Below are positions 46,248 through 55,191 of a stretch of DNA of 64,000 bases, piece after piece; the first letter of the stretch is position 1, and every line of letters starts with the position of its first letter. The notes below the pieces were generated by a model, which was given only the letters and a program-made list of their open reading frames with translations, did no database searches and was not told where the DNA came from. A program made the translations under genes and the position numbers. The DNA comes from Saccharibacter sp. 17.LH.SD. GTDB taxonomy: Bacteria > Pseudomonadota > Alphaproteobacteria > Acetobacterales > Acetobacteraceae. The DNA lies in NCBI RefSeq assembly GCF_009834805.1, contig NZ_WVHO01000011.1, positions 124,001 through 188,000 on the forward strand, written 5' to 3'.

Positions 46248-46271
46248 CCCCAGCTTAATGCTGGGGCTTTT
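46248..46271. terminator. Bidirectional rho-independent terminator
   Basis: CCCCAGC (46248-46254)/GCTGGGG (46260-46266), loop TTAAT, then CTTTT on plus; AAAAA precedes it, giving a T tract on minus. Serves ispE and the convergent secreted-protein gene. Confidence 0.9.
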
Positions 46272-46295
46272 CATAATCATCTAACGTTCAGTCGA

Positions 46296-46796
46296 TTATT
46301 TTTTCAGGCGTGCATTGCACTCTGAATAATAACCACCACCCTTCTGAATCCACTTTAGACTACCATTACCACCATTCGCTTTATTCGCGTTATACTGCGC
46401 TAGGCATGTTTTCATCCGTGCCTTTCCTGGCGATAACGTGGAATATTCTGATGATACCTGCGTGGGGAACACAACATCACCACGCGCTGCGGGCGCTGCA
46501 ACGGGAGCTTTATCAGCAGAAGCCTGCGATGGTGTGGCTGGTGCCGCTACCGTCTTTTTCTCTGCATCTTGTGTCTTATCGCTGGAGCACTGAGCACTCT
46601 TGAACGCTGCATATTTCTGGCCATTCAGCGTGCCGTCTTTCTTCGCCTGCTGGAAAGCCTTGCGACACTCAGAAGCAGACATCCCCCCCGCAGCTGGAGC
46701 AGCATGTGCAATCGTTCCACCCATCACAGAAGCCATCGCGACGGCCAAGAAAAATTTTGTTGGTTTCAACATAACACCCTTAACTTTCTGGTTCAT
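46296..46796 (-). CDS. Secreted small Cys protein of unknown function
   Basis: 166 residues from ATG at 46796 (AGGGA 9 nt upstream); ATGs at 46805, 46802 and 46772 are also in frame. Signal peptide KPTKFFLAVAMASVMGGTIAHA. The mature protein has two Cys-containing modules, ECRKAFQQAKKDGTLNGQKYAAFKSAQC (about 45-72) and MKTCLAQY...GYYSECNARLKK (about 130-165), with an Ala/Pro/Ser linker. The modules resemble the short PsiF-like CxxA...C pattern, and a role in the periplasm is assumed; no function known. Four Cys suggest two disulphides. Confidence 0.72.
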   Translation of the reverse strand: MNQKVKGVMLKPTKFFLAVAMASVMGGTIAHAAPAAGGMSASECRKAFQQAKKDGTLNGQKYAAFKSAQCSSDKTQDAEKKTVAAPATPSQASADKAPVAAPAARGDVVFPTQVSSEYSTLSPGKARMKTCLAQYNANKANGGNGSLKWIQKGGGYYSECNARLKK

Positions 46797-46832
46797 TGTC
46801 ATCATTCCCTAAAGAATGCCTCTCAACATGGC

Positions 46833-48104
46833 TTAATTAAGACGTTCTCCATGTTGGGTCATATCGAGACCCTCCAGTTCGTCTTCGTCATTTACACGCA
46901 TACCGATCGTTACATCCAGTATTTTCACAATCAGCGCGGTTACAATAACGGACCATACAATCGTCACACCAACAGCTACGGCCTGATGCCCTAACTGAGC
47001 CAGACTACCCACAACCCCAACGGGATTATCAGCAGTCGCGGAAAGCGGACCGTAAGCCAAAACACCCGTCAATAAGGCCCCAACAATCCCCCCCATGCCA
47101 TGCACGCCAAAAGCGTCCAGACTGTCATCATATCCCAAACGATTTTTGAGGATGGTTACACTGACAAAGCATACAGTCCCAGCAATCAAACCAATGAGCA
47201 ATGCCCCACCAGGAAGAACAAAACCAGCAGCTGGTGTCACAGCAACAAGCCCTGCTACAGCACCAGAAACAATGCCCAACGCTGTTGGCTTACCGGCACG
47301 CCACCACTCAACGAGCATCCAGGAGACACCTCCTCCAGCAGCCGCAACCTGCGTCGTCAGCATAGCCATCCCTGCACGACCATTTGCCCCAACGGCAGAC
47401 CCAGCATTAAACCCAAACCAACCAACCCAGAGCAATGAGGCCCCAATAATCGCGTAGGCTAAATTATGCGGTGACATATCTTCGCGGCCTAGACCACGCC
47501 TGCGGCCCAGCATGATAGCACATACAAGCCCAGCAACACCGGAATTGATATGCACAACCGTGCCACCAGCAAAATCGACGGCTCCTAAACCAGCAACCCA
47601 TCCCAGCGGGCTCCATACCCAATGCGCAACGGGAGCATAAACTAAAAGAGACCAAAGGATTGTAAAAAGGCAAAGGGCAGAAAACTTAATACGCTCTGCA
47701 AAAGCCCCTGTAATCAACGCGGGAGTAATAATCGCAAACGTCATCTGATACATAAGATAGACGCTCTCAGGGATCGTCATCGCTGTAGGCGTGGACGATC
47801 CCGCCCCCAACGTAAAGGCTCCATCACTTCCCTTCTGAAAATGATCAGCAATTCCCTTCAAGAAAAAACGGGAAAAATCACCAATCCATGCATTTCCCGT
47901 TGAAAAAGCGAGGCTATAACCCAACACCATCCACACTATGGAGGCAATGCAACAAATCCCAAAAGATTGGGCGAGTGTTGACAAAACATTCTTACGACGA
48001 ACCATCCCCGCGTAAAACAAAGCCAGTCCCGGAATGGTCATAAGCAACACTAATGCTGTACTAACCAGCATCCATGCTGTATCGCCTGTATCAATAGCCC
48101 GCAT
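46833..48104 (-). CDS. amtB: Ammonium channel AmtB
   Basis: 423 residues, 11-12 membrane helices. WMLVSTALVLLMTIPGLALFYAGMVRRKN at the start and twin-His residues in APVAHWVWSPLGW and in AFGVHGMGG are Amt family marks. Conducts ammonium inward at low external concentration. One base overlap with glnK (TAATG) shows the glnK-amtB unit. The usual GlnK-lock at the cytoplasmic pore is expected. The C-terminal tail (GMRVNDEDELEGLDMTQHGE) is the standard regulatory tail. Confidence 0.96.
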   Translation of the reverse strand: MRAIDTGDTAWMLVSTALVLLMTIPGLALFYAGMVRRKNVLSTLAQSFGICCIASIVWMVLGYSLAFSTGNAWIGDFSRFFLKGIADHFQKGSDGAFTLGAGSSTPTAMTIPESVYLMYQMTFAIITPALITGAFAERIKFSALCLFTILWSLLVYAPVAHWVWSPLGWVAGLGAVDFAGGTVVHINSGVAGLVCAIMLGRRRGLGREDMSPHNLAYAIIGASLLWVGWFGFNAGSAVGANGRAGMAMLTTQVAAAGGGVSWMLVEWWRAGKPTALGIVSGAVAGLVAVTPAAGFVLPGGALLIGLIAGTVCFVSVTILKNRLGYDDSLDAFGVHGMGGIVGALLTGVLAYGPLSATADNPVGVVGSLAQLGHQAVAVGVTIVWSVIVTALIVKILDVTIGMRVNDEDELEGLDMTQHGERLN

Positions 48105-48442
48105 TACAACGCCCCTTCGCCACTTTCCCCCGTACGAATACGGATGACTTGCTCCAAACTTGTCACCACGATTTTTCCATCCCCAATCCGCCCCGTTCGA
48201 GCAGCCTGAGAAATCGCTTCAATGACGTCTGGGACACGCGCAGCAGGCACAGCAGCCTCTACTTTAATTTTTGCCACAAAACTAATATTGTATTCTGCGC
48301 CACGATAAATTTCCGTTTGCCCTTTTTGCCGTCCAAAACCACGCACTTCTGTAATGGTCAGCCCTTGGACGCCAACATCGCCCAGCGCCTCTCGAACATC
48401 ATCAAGTTTAAATGGCTTAATAATCGCCGTTACAAGTTTCAA
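48104..48442 (-). CDS. glnK: Nitrogen regulatory protein P-II, GlnK
   Basis: 112 residues with TTG start at 48442 (GGAGTG and AAGG upstream; no nearer ATG). T-loop GRQKGQTEIYRGAEY places the uridylylation site Y51, and the C-terminal IRIRTGESGEGAL binds ATP. Senses 2-oxoglutarate and ATP/ADP and blocks AmtB when nitrogen is plentiful. No NtrC or sigma-54 site could be identified in the 192 bp upstream, which contain a run of seven T. Confidence 0.95.
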   Translation of the reverse strand: MKLVTAIIKPFKLDDVREALGDVGVQGLTITEVRGFGRQKGQTEIYRGAEYNISFVAKIKVEAAVPAARVPDVIEAISQAARTGRIGDGKIVVTSLEQVIRIRTGESGEGAL

Positions 48443-48634
48443 AGCCTTACACTCCTCTCGTTCACCCCAGACACATCGTTTTTTTAACTTCTGACAAAAA
48501 CCCTCCCCGAGCAGCCTTAGGAAACCCTTTAATCTTATTTCTTAAAATATCGTGCCACTTCCAGAACGATCTGCAAAGTCTTTCTTTTCGCGGTTGCACC
48601 CGTTAGGTAAGGGAAGCTTAAAAAGGGAAGCGTC

Positions 48635-49855
48635 ATGGCAGAAGAATACGATATTTGCATCAATGGTGGAGGCCCAATAGGCAGCACTCTCGCCTGCCTG
48701 CTCGCACAAAGCGGTATGAGGATACTCCTACTTGAGCGCCATGCTTTTACAACCACGCTTCAACCTGCGCTTGATGGACGGGCTTATGCTCTGGCTGAGG
48801 GCGTACGGCCACTCCTGGAAGAAGCTGGTATCTGGGCGCATCTTCCTGCCCCCCCTCAGCCAATCCAGCATATCCATGTTCTTGATGGGCAGGGCCGTTA
48901 CCCTGCGGTGTCTCCCTTGAGCGTCACAAATGGCCTGACTTTTACCCCAGATGATGCTCCAGAGAATCGTCATTTCGGGTGGATGGTTGAAGCGCCTAAT
49001 TTGCTCGCCTCTATTGGGCGGACTATCTCCCATTACGAAACTCTTGATGTCCGAGCTCCTGAGACAGGAAAGTTCACTTTCTCTCCTCATCATGCCTCCA
49101 TCGCACTCACATCGGGGGAAAGAGTCAGAGCTAAGCTCGTCATCGCCGCAGATGGTCGCGGCTCTACCCTCCGCCAACAGGTAAAGATCGGCCTTACGCG
49201 CATTCCCTATCACAAACATGCACTTGTCGCTGTTCTCGCCCATGAACACCCCCATGACGGAGCTGCATTAGAAAATTTTCTTCCTCAAGGTCCTTTTGCT
49301 CGCCTTCCTCTCCCAGCCACGACACAACATCCTCACCGCTCTGCCATCGTATGGACAGATACAGCAGAACGTATTCATCATTTTTCTCATCTCCCTGATA
49401 ATGCCTTTGCTCGCCACGTGCGTCATCGCCTGGGACAAGAGAATCTTGGGACACTTACGCCTATAGGCAAGCGTTGGACCTATCCCCTCGCTTCACAATA
49501 CGCCCATCGTTATATCGCAACGCGTTTACTGCTCATTGGCGATGCAGCACATGGCCTACATCCAGTCGCTGGCCAAGGGATGAATCTCGGTTTCCGTGAT
49601 GTGCGCACTCTTTCCTCCCTCTTGAAAGAAGCTTTCTTGCAAGGGGATGATTTTGGCGATACGGCCTTTTTGGAAAAATATCAGCGTCACACACGTCCTG
49701 GAAACTTGCTTATGCTCGCTGGCTGTGACGTGATGGAACGGTTATTCAGCAATCAAAATCTGCTTCTATCGGCTTCACGTCGCTTAGGGTTAAAAGCTCT
49801 GCAGCGTATGCCGCATTTACGACGGTATTTTGTTCAGAAAGCAATGGGCCTCTAA
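48635..49855 (+). CDS. FAD-dependent UbiH/COQ6-family hydroxylase
   Basis: 406 residues. FAD motif INGGGPIGSTLACLLAQSGM at the N-terminus, DG motif VIAADGRGSTLRQQ, and GD motif LLIGDAAHGLHPVAGQGMNLGFRD. This is the ubiquinone ring-hydroxylase family (UbiH/UbiF/UbiI/UbiL). AAB use ubiquinone as the electron acceptor of their oxidases, so a role in ubiquinone synthesis fits; which ring position is not inferable. Followed 6 bp later by cysE. Confidence 0.9.
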   Translation: MAEEYDICINGGGPIGSTLACLLAQSGMRILLLERHAFTTTLQPALDGRAYALAEGVRPLLEEAGIWAHLPAPPQPIQHIHVLDGQGRYPAVSPLSVTNGLTFTPDDAPENRHFGWMVEAPNLLASIGRTISHYETLDVRAPETGKFTFSPHHASIALTSGERVRAKLVIAADGRGSTLRQQVKIGLTRIPYHKHALVAVLAHEHPHDGAALENFLPQGPFARLPLPATTQHPHRSAIVWTDTAERIHHFSHLPDNAFARHVRHRLGQENLGTLTPIGKRWTYPLASQYAHRYIATRLLLIGDAAHGLHPVAGQGMNLGFRDVRTLSSLLKEAFLQGDDFGDTAFLEKYQRHTRPGNLLMLAGCDVMERLFSNQNLLLSASRRLGLKALQRMPHLRRYFVQKAMGL

Positions 49856-49861
49856 AGAACC

Positions 49862-50635
49862 ATGCACGATAATTTTTCATATTTATCCTCTGACGATACA
49901 CTAAATTTGAATGAATTTTGGACAATCGTACAGTCTCAAGCCTGTGGTTGTTCCGATGCTCTTATTCGCGACCTTTTCGCCGTAAATATCTGTGACCATG
50001 CGGACTTCTCATCCGCACTCGCATCGCTGCTCGGCGCAAAATTAACTGATCGCGCAATGGCAGAACCTGTCCTCACAGATCTCGTACTCACCTGTGTAAA
50101 AGAAGACCCCAATATCGTCACGGCAGCAGCCTTTGATATTTTAGCCACACAAGAACGAGACCCCGCATGCCCAGACTGGGCGACGCCTTTTCTCTTTTTT
50201 AAGGGATGGCAAGCCCTACAAGCCTACCGCATTGCTCATCACTTATGGTTACAAGGCCGCCATCCCCTAGCCTATCATTTCCAAAGCCGTGTTAATGAAC
50301 GTTTCGGCATTGATATCCACCCTGCGGCTAAACTCGGGAAAAGAATGAGCATTGACCATGGCACTGGAATTGTCATTGGTGAAACGACCATTGTGGAGGA
50401 CGATGTGTCCCTTTTCCAAAACGTAACCCTTGGCGGTAGAGGAACAGAACACGGCCAGCGACACCCCATTATCCGCCGAGGATGCCTCATTGGTGCTGGA
50501 GCAAAAATTCTTGGACGTTTAGAAATTGGTGCCTATGCCCGCATTGGTGCAGCGTCCGTTGTTTTAGAAGATATTCCCTCTCGCGCGACGGCGGTTGGAA
50601 ATCCCGCACGTATCATCAAATCAAACGCTCAATAA
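49862..50635 (+). CDS. cysE: Serine O-acetyltransferase
   Basis: 257 residues. N-terminal helical SATase domain (about 10-140) with DPACPDWATPFLFFKGWQALQAYRIAHHLW, then the left-handed beta-helix with GIDIHPAAKLGKRMSIDHGTG, NVTLGGRGTEHGQRHP and GAGAKILGRLEIGAYARIGA hexapeptide repeats. Catalytic H in SIDHGTG. Makes O-acetylserine for cysteine synthesis. Ends at the start of the DnaA-box gap. Confidence 0.94.
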   Translation: MHDNFSYLSSDDTLNLNEFWTIVQSQACGCSDALIRDLFAVNICDHADFSSALASLLGAKLTDRAMAEPVLTDLVLTCVKEDPNIVTAAAFDILATQERDPACPDWATPFLFFKGWQALQAYRIAHHLWLQGRHPLAYHFQSRVNERFGIDIHPAAKLGKRMSIDHGTGIVIGETTIVEDDVSLFQNVTLGGRGTEHGQRHPIIRRGCLIGAGAKILGRLEIGAYARIGAASVVLEDIPSRATAVGNPARIIKSNAQ

Positions 50636-50662
50636 ATTCTCACTCTAATTACGCTTCAAACA

Positions 50663-50730
50663 GTTATCCCCAAAAAAGAGGACAAGTCGGGGCACCACCT
50701 TGTGCATGTTCTTGGGGAAGATGTGAATAA
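50663..50730 (+). repeat. Module A of a 68-nt imperfect direct repeat
   Basis: Aligns without gaps to 50907-50974 (about 65 percent by hand count). Both begin with GTTATCCCCA and end with TGTGAA; the DnaA-like ends keep the same 50-nt spacing. Confidence 0.55.
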
Positions 50731-50906
50731 CTTCTCTTGTTCACTTTTAGAACATGTCAAACCACCGGAAAATGCTCAATATCTTATCCACAGTAGCAAA
50801 AAACAGTCTTGCTCCTGCCTCACCCTAAAAATTTCTTTTATCGACATGTGATCCCTAAAAACCTTTACTATCAAGCAAAGGGAAAAGGATGACACACCAC
50901 AGGAAA

Positions 50907-50974
50907 GTTATCCCCAATTTAGGGGATAGCTCCGGGCATCACCCTGTGTGCAACCAAGGGATAAGTGTGAACAG
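50907..50974 (+). repeat. Module B of a 68-nt imperfect direct repeat
   Basis: Partner of 50663-50730. Its 5' end can form a perfect hairpin (TATCCCC/GGGGATA, 50909-50928). The exact box TTATCCACA lies between the modules. Confidence 0.55.
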
Positions 50975-51045
50975 AATGCGTTACCCCTTGGAAAATAGCC
51001 GTTTTTAGTGTCTAATTTCTGAACACAACAGGAAGATCTATGCCT

Positions 51046-52206
51046 TTAATCATGAGCGAAATGGAACACTGTTGTATAATCGTATACTTCCCCAGGCTTT
51101 AACTCTGTGCTTGGGAAATCGGGATGGTTAGGGCTATCTGGATAATGCTCCGGCTCGAACGCAAGCGCATCACCTTGGCGATAAGCGTGCCCTGATGGTC
51201 CAACATATCGGCCATCAATAGAATTACTGGTGTAAACCTGTAGACCTGGTTGATTTGTCGAAATTTCCATGACACGACCAGAACGTGGGTCACTCACGCG
51301 AGCCGCTAGATACAGTGTCTTGCTCGGCGGCACATTAAGCACCCAGCACTTATCATAACCACGTGGTGCAACCATCTGTGGGTCACGACTCCGCAAGCGC
51401 TCTGCAATACTATGAGGCGTCCGGAAATCGAAAGGTGTATTATCAACCGACGCTAACGTTCCCAAGGGAATTGAATTCGCATCCGTCGGTACATAACGAT
51501 CTGAAAAAACCTGCAAGATCTCAGGTTCAATCGTTCCGGACCCTTCGCCGTTCAGGTTCCAGTAATTATGGGTTGATAAATTCACAACAGTCGGTGCATC
51601 CGTCTTTGCTTTAAAGTTCAAGCTTAGACTGTCATCCGCACTCAGCATGTAGGTCACTGTCGTCGTCAAATTTCCAGGAAATCCTTGATCTCCATCTGGA
51701 CTGACTAACTTCAACTTTACATAAGCCCCTGATTGGTCACTTCCTGTGCCTACGATTGTCCATAGTTTTCGATCAAAACTATCAAAACCACCATGCAAAG
51801 TATTGGGAGGATTATTTATAGGTGTATGGTACGTTTTACCCTCAAGAGTGAAGGTTCCGTTTGCCAATCTATTCGCATAACGCCCCAAAATAGCTCCAAA
51901 ATGAGGATCATCATTGTGGGCAACGTAACCATCCAGCGTTGAGAACCCGAGCGCTACGTTCGCAATTTTACCATGGCGATCGGGAATCTCGACAGACTGA
52001 AGAATCCCTCCATAACTCAAAATACGTATTTTCAATCCATGGTCGTTGCTCAATGTAACCGCTTTAACCACTTTCCCATTAGGTAGATGCGCTACACTGG
52101 CCACTTGGACCCGAGGACGAGCATTGGCGCCACCACTCATCATGCCCCCGCAGGCTAGGGCAGAAAACGATAACAGCCAAATACGATTACTAAAAAAACG
52201 AGGCAT
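51046..52206 (-). CDS. Exported aldose 1-epimerase (galactose mutarotase family)
   Basis: 386 residues from ATG at 52206 with AGAGGA upstream (an ATG at 52224 has no RBS). A signal sequence (SFSALACGGMMSGGANA) precedes the beta-sandwich with GRYANRLANGTF, the catalytic His in STHNYWNLNGEG (near residue 205) and the catalytic Glu in the C-terminal FEPEHYPDSPNHPDFPST. Interconverts alpha and beta anomers of glucose or galactose. Periplasmic placement would supply beta-glucose to membrane-bound PQQ dehydrogenases, but that is inference. Confidence 0.9.
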   Translation of the reverse strand: MPRFFSNRIWLLSFSALACGGMMSGGANARPRVQVASVAHLPNGKVVKAVTLSNDHGLKIRILSYGGILQSVEIPDRHGKIANVALGFSTLDGYVAHNDDPHFGAILGRYANRLANGTFTLEGKTYHTPINNPPNTLHGGFDSFDRKLWTIVGTGSDQSGAYVKLKLVSPDGDQGFPGNLTTTVTYMLSADDSLSLNFKAKTDAPTVVNLSTHNYWNLNGEGSGTIEPEILQVFSDRYVPTDANSIPLGTLASVDNTPFDFRTPHSIAERLRSRDPQMVAPRGYDKCWVLNVPPSKTLYLAARVSDPRSGRVMEISTNQPGLQVYTSNSIDGRYVGPSGHAYRQGDALAFEPEHYPDSPNHPDFPSTELKPGEVYDYTTVFHFAHD

Positions 52207-52598
52207 AATTCCTCTCCCGTCCATTATTCAATCCATGCCGCCTCCATGCTGACAGCCACGATCACCAAACGATACCTGCTGTTTGATCACCTAAAATAAA
52301 GCCGCCGAAAACGCCATGACTGGAATACTGGCACCCAAACGATGCAAAAATGCAATCCTCAGATATTAATTATCATCCCTGCAATGATTTACGTAGAAAA
52401 AGGGGATGCGCGGTAGATAACAATATGCCATATAGTCAGGCCATAGCGCGGTCACCGCCGGCTTATAGGATGATAGTGTCTTTGGTTAATTCTTCATGCA
52501 TCAGGGCATAGCGACTTTCGTCTCAGCTTGTTGTCGAGGAAAAAACGTTGACGATGAAGGTATTTGTAAGTTCTTATCAGGACAGGAGCGGCAGCAAT
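52207..52598. promoter_or_regulatory. Divergent region between the epimerase and mlaA
   Basis: 392 bp. The epimerase leader includes AGAGGA near 52211-52216. AT-rich segment around 52360-52400 likely carries promoters. AGGAGCGGCAGCAAT precedes the mlaA ATG at 52599. No confident -35/-10 pair or other element seen. Confidence 0.3.
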
Positions 52599-53402
52599 AT
52601 GGCGTGCAGACGTAGCACAACGCAGCGTAAAATGGGAAGAACTAACACAGTTCGCGCCTTAGCCGGTTGTTTAGCTCTCCTCAGTGTCAGTGCATGTGGC
52701 TCTCTTCGGAATCCCCCTCCTAAAGACCCTGAAGCTCTCGCAGACTATAAAGCCGCTAACGACCCTTATGAACCGTTAAATCGTAAAATGTTTAGCGTGA
52801 ATATGTGGGCCTATCATAAGGCATTACGTCCAGTTGGACGGTTCTGGAAAAATAATATCCCGCGGCCCATACGCCACTCTATCGCTAACCTGAATGAAAC
52901 GTGGCGGGAACCTTCTGTTTTCTTCTCGGACGTTGGTGCAGGCAAACCACGACGCGCTGGGGATGCCTTCATGCGGTACCTCATCAACATGACAGCCGGC
53001 GTTGCAGGCTTCTTTGATGTCGCGAGCTTGGCTGGCTACCCACAACATGAAACTGACCCAGGTATGGTGCTAGGGATGTGGGGTGTAAAAAGTGGCCCCT
53101 ATCTTTTCATCCCCTTCTCCGGCCCGACGAGTTTCCGTGACGCTGCCGGCTACATTATTAGTCAGGGGTTGACGCCCATCAACTATGCACCACGCGGTTA
53201 CGGCTTGATTAGTTTTAACTGGGGCTACAATATTCTTGGAACCTTCAACCAGTTTGCTGACGAGACTGATCAGTTAGATCAGTTGGAACATGAGAGTCTT
53301 GACCCCTATGCTTTCCTGCGCAGTGCTTGGCAGCAAAATCGTCAGTCCCAGATTGACGCCCTTAAAGCTGATAATCGTGCTACCGTACCTGATTGGTATT
53401 AA
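52599..53402 (+). CDS. mlaA: Outer-membrane lipoprotein MlaA (VacJ)
   Basis: 267 residues from ATG at 52599 (AGGAG 10 nt upstream); upstream TTG/ATG at 52548 and 52554 are less likely. Lipobox LALLSVSAC, then NDPYEPLNRKMFSVNMWAYH, the MlaA signature, and GMWGVKSGPYLFIPFSGPTSFRDAAGY. MlaA takes misplaced phospholipid from the outer leaflet and passes it to MlaC. Next to mlaC; the mlaFEDB importer is not in this window. Confidence 0.93.
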   Translation: MACRRSTTQRKMGRTNTVRALAGCLALLSVSACGSLRNPPPKDPEALADYKAANDPYEPLNRKMFSVNMWAYHKALRPVGRFWKNNIPRPIRHSIANLNETWREPSVFFSDVGAGKPRRAGDAFMRYLINMTAGVAGFFDVASLAGYPQHETDPGMVLGMWGVKSGPYLFIPFSGPTSFRDAAGYIISQGLTPINYAPRGYGLISFNWGYNILGTFNQFADETDQLDQLEHESLDPYAFLRSAWQQNRQSQIDALKADNRATVPDWY

Positions 53403-53455
53403 ACCATTTAGATTCGTTCCTTATGACAACTCCTAATAACCGGGAGGACTCCTCT

Positions 53456-54067
53456 ATGATGCTCCGCCGCTTTACACGCCGCACCATGCTGGGGGCTGCT
53501 TGCCTGCTCACACTCCTCCCAGGCCTAGCTTCTGCTAGCCCTGCGACTGATTTTGTATCGTCCTTTGGCGGAGATTTGGCTCACGTCCTTAATTCTAGTG
53601 AACCTGTTTCTCAAAAACGTGAGGAGATACTCCCTCTTTTACGCAAGAATGTAGATATCCAAGGCATTGGACGCTATGTCTTGGGACGTTATTGGCGGGT
53701 TGCCACACCAGCACAGCGTACGCGTTACCTTACTTTGTTCGAAGATGTGTTGCTCTACGCTGTTACGGTAAGAATGGGGAGCTATCAGCAGGTCTCTCTC
53801 AAGATACTTGGTGAAGTGCCTTCCCCTGCCGGAACAAAAGTGACTGTGTCCGTCGAGCGACCAAGACAACCTAGCATCATTTTAACGACTGTCGTCAGTG
53901 GGAACCCACCGAAGGTTGTTGACCTTTATGGGGAAGGTGCGAGCATGCGCATGACGCAGCGGAGCGACTACACAGCGTTCCTCTCACGCCATGGTGGACA
54001 AGTTCAAACTCTGATTGATGCCCTGTCAAATCAGGTAGCACGCAATAGAAACGTAAGCAGTAATTAA
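53456..54067 (+). CDS. mlaC: Periplasmic phospholipid shuttle MlaC
   Basis: 203 residues from ATG at 53456 (GGGAGGA 5 nt upstream); longer frames start at 53393 and 53423. Signal peptide RRTMLGAACLLTLLPGLASA. Mature part has REEILPLLRKNVDIQGIGRYVLGRYWR ATPAQRTRYLTLFEDVLL and the VDLYGEGASMRMTQRSDYTAF end of Tol-Ttg2/MlaC proteins. Carries phospholipid between MlaA and the inner-membrane importer. The mlaA-mlaC pair without importer genes occurs in several Alphaproteobacteria. Confidence 0.9.
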   Translation: MMLRRFTRRTMLGAACLLTLLPGLASASPATDFVSSFGGDLAHVLNSSEPVSQKREEILPLLRKNVDIQGIGRYVLGRYWRVATPAQRTRYLTLFEDVLLYAVTVRMGSYQQVSLKILGEVPSPAGTKVTVSVERPRQPSIILTTVVSGNPPKVVDLYGEGASMRMTQRSDYTAFLSRHGGQVQTLIDALSNQVARNRNVSSN

Positions 54068-54085
54068 TTCGTGTACCATTTTAAA

Positions 54086-54117
54086 TGATGAGAAGGGTTG
54101 ATGATCCCTTCTCATCA
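54086..54117 (+). repeat. 12-bp perfect hairpin between mlaC and queA
   Basis: TGATGAGAAGGG (54086-54097)/CCCTTCTCATCA (54106-54117) with an 8-nt loop. No T tract follows, and queA's ATG is 18 nt on (54136). Either a terminator of low quality or a leader hairpin for queA-tgt. Confidence 0.6.
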
Positions 54118-54135
54118 GCTTAGAGAGGCAACGTC

Positions 54136-55191
54136 ATGACTGATGATCTTGCCTCTTTTGATTTTGATCTCCCCCGCACACTCATTGCTACCGAACCTGC
54201 ACGCCCCCGGGATAGAGCTCGTTTGCTTCACGTAACGCCTCAGTTAGATGCTGCGCCTCATCTCGATACTCATCGCGTGCACCACCTGCCAGATCTCCTC
54301 CGCGAAGGAGATCTTTTAGTAGCCAATAACACGGAAGTTATCCGTGCCAAATTAGAGGCTCAACGCGGCGAAGCGAAAATCGGCATCACCTTGGATCGCA
54401 TTTTGCCGGAAGGACAATGGCATGCCTTGGCACGTAATGCACGCAGGCTAAAGACCGGCGATCTCCTCCACTTTGGGGATGATCCTGTCACAGCAACCAT
54501 CCTCACAAATGAAGGCGATGGCGCTGTTACGCTTCATTTTTCTGTAGAAGGTGACGCGTTTGATACGTTTTTAGAGCGTAAGGGCGCTCTCGCCCTTCCA
54601 CCCTATATCGCGCGCCCCCAAGGGCCAACAGAAGCTGATACATCGGACTATCGCACCATTTTTTCGCGCTATCGTGGCGCAGTTGCGGCTCCCACGGCTG
54701 GACTTCATTTTACGGATGACCTTTTAGACGCCCTAGCACGGCGCGGAATTCAGCAGCGCACGCTCACCCTCCATGTCGGTGCTGGAACATTTCTCCCCGT
54801 CCGCTCAAGCATTACTGAACATAAAATGCACGCGGAATGGGGTCATATTGATGACGATACAGTCCGCGCTATTAATGATACAAAAGCACGAGGTGGTCGT
54901 ATTGTTGCTGTTGGTACAACCACATTACGCCTTCTAGAAAGTGCAACATCCGACGATGGCCAATTACGCCCATGGTCAGGTGAGACCTCAATTTTCATTA
55001 AACCTGGCTATCGTTTCCGTCTCGTTGACGCCTTGATGACCAACTTCCACCTTCCACGGTCCACACTCTTCATGTTGGTATGTGCCTTCAGTGGAACAAC
55101 AACCATGCAAGCAGCCTATCAACGCGCCATTGCTGATGGCATGCGGTTCTATTCCTACGGTGATGCCTGCCTTTTGGAGCGCCTCCCATGA
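54136..55191 (+). CDS. queA: S-adenosylmethionine:tRNA ribosyltransferase-isomerase
   Basis: 351 residues. [24 protein letters not shown] at the start, [22 protein letters not shown] and [13 protein letters not shown], and [34 protein letters not shown] identify QueA. Transfers ribosyl from SAM to preQ1 in tRNA during queuosine synthesis. Overlaps tgt by 4 bp (ATGA). Confidence 0.96.
   Translation: MTDDLASFDFDLPRTLIATEPARPRDRARLLHVTPQLDAAPHLDTHRVHHLPDLLREGDLLVANNTEVIRAKLEAQRGEAKIGITLDRILPEGQWHALARNARRLKTGDLLHFGDDPVTATILTNEGDGAVTLHFSVEGDAFDTFLERKGALALPPYIARPQGPTEADTSDYRTIFSRYRGAVAAPTAGLHFTDDLLDALARRGIQQRTLTLHVGAGTFLPVRSSITEHKMHAEWGHIDDDTVRAINDTKARGGRIVAVGTTTLRLLESATSDDGQLRPWSGETSIFIKPGYRFRLVDALMTNFHLPRSTLFMLVCAFSGTTTMQAAYQRAIADGMRFYSYGDACLLERLP

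Larger units (their letters stand above)
50636..51045. other. 410-bp gap with DnaA-box cluster, candidate origin or titration site
   Basis: No gene; convergent cysE (+) and aldose epimerase (-) flank it. Matches to TTATNCACA: TTATCCACA (50784-50792) and TGTGAATAA, the reverse of TTATTCACA (50722-50730), are exact; TTATCCCCA at 50664-50672 and 50908-50916 differ by one base. The gap also has an AT-rich central segment (about 50823-50870). Location next to no typical oriC gene lowers confidence. Confidence 0.4.

Noticed and set aside
50641-51045. Cobalamin or other riboswitch in the 50.6-kb gap
   Set aside because: The pairs of TTATCC/TGTGAA do not fit any riboswitch I know, and the flanking genes both end there rather than start.
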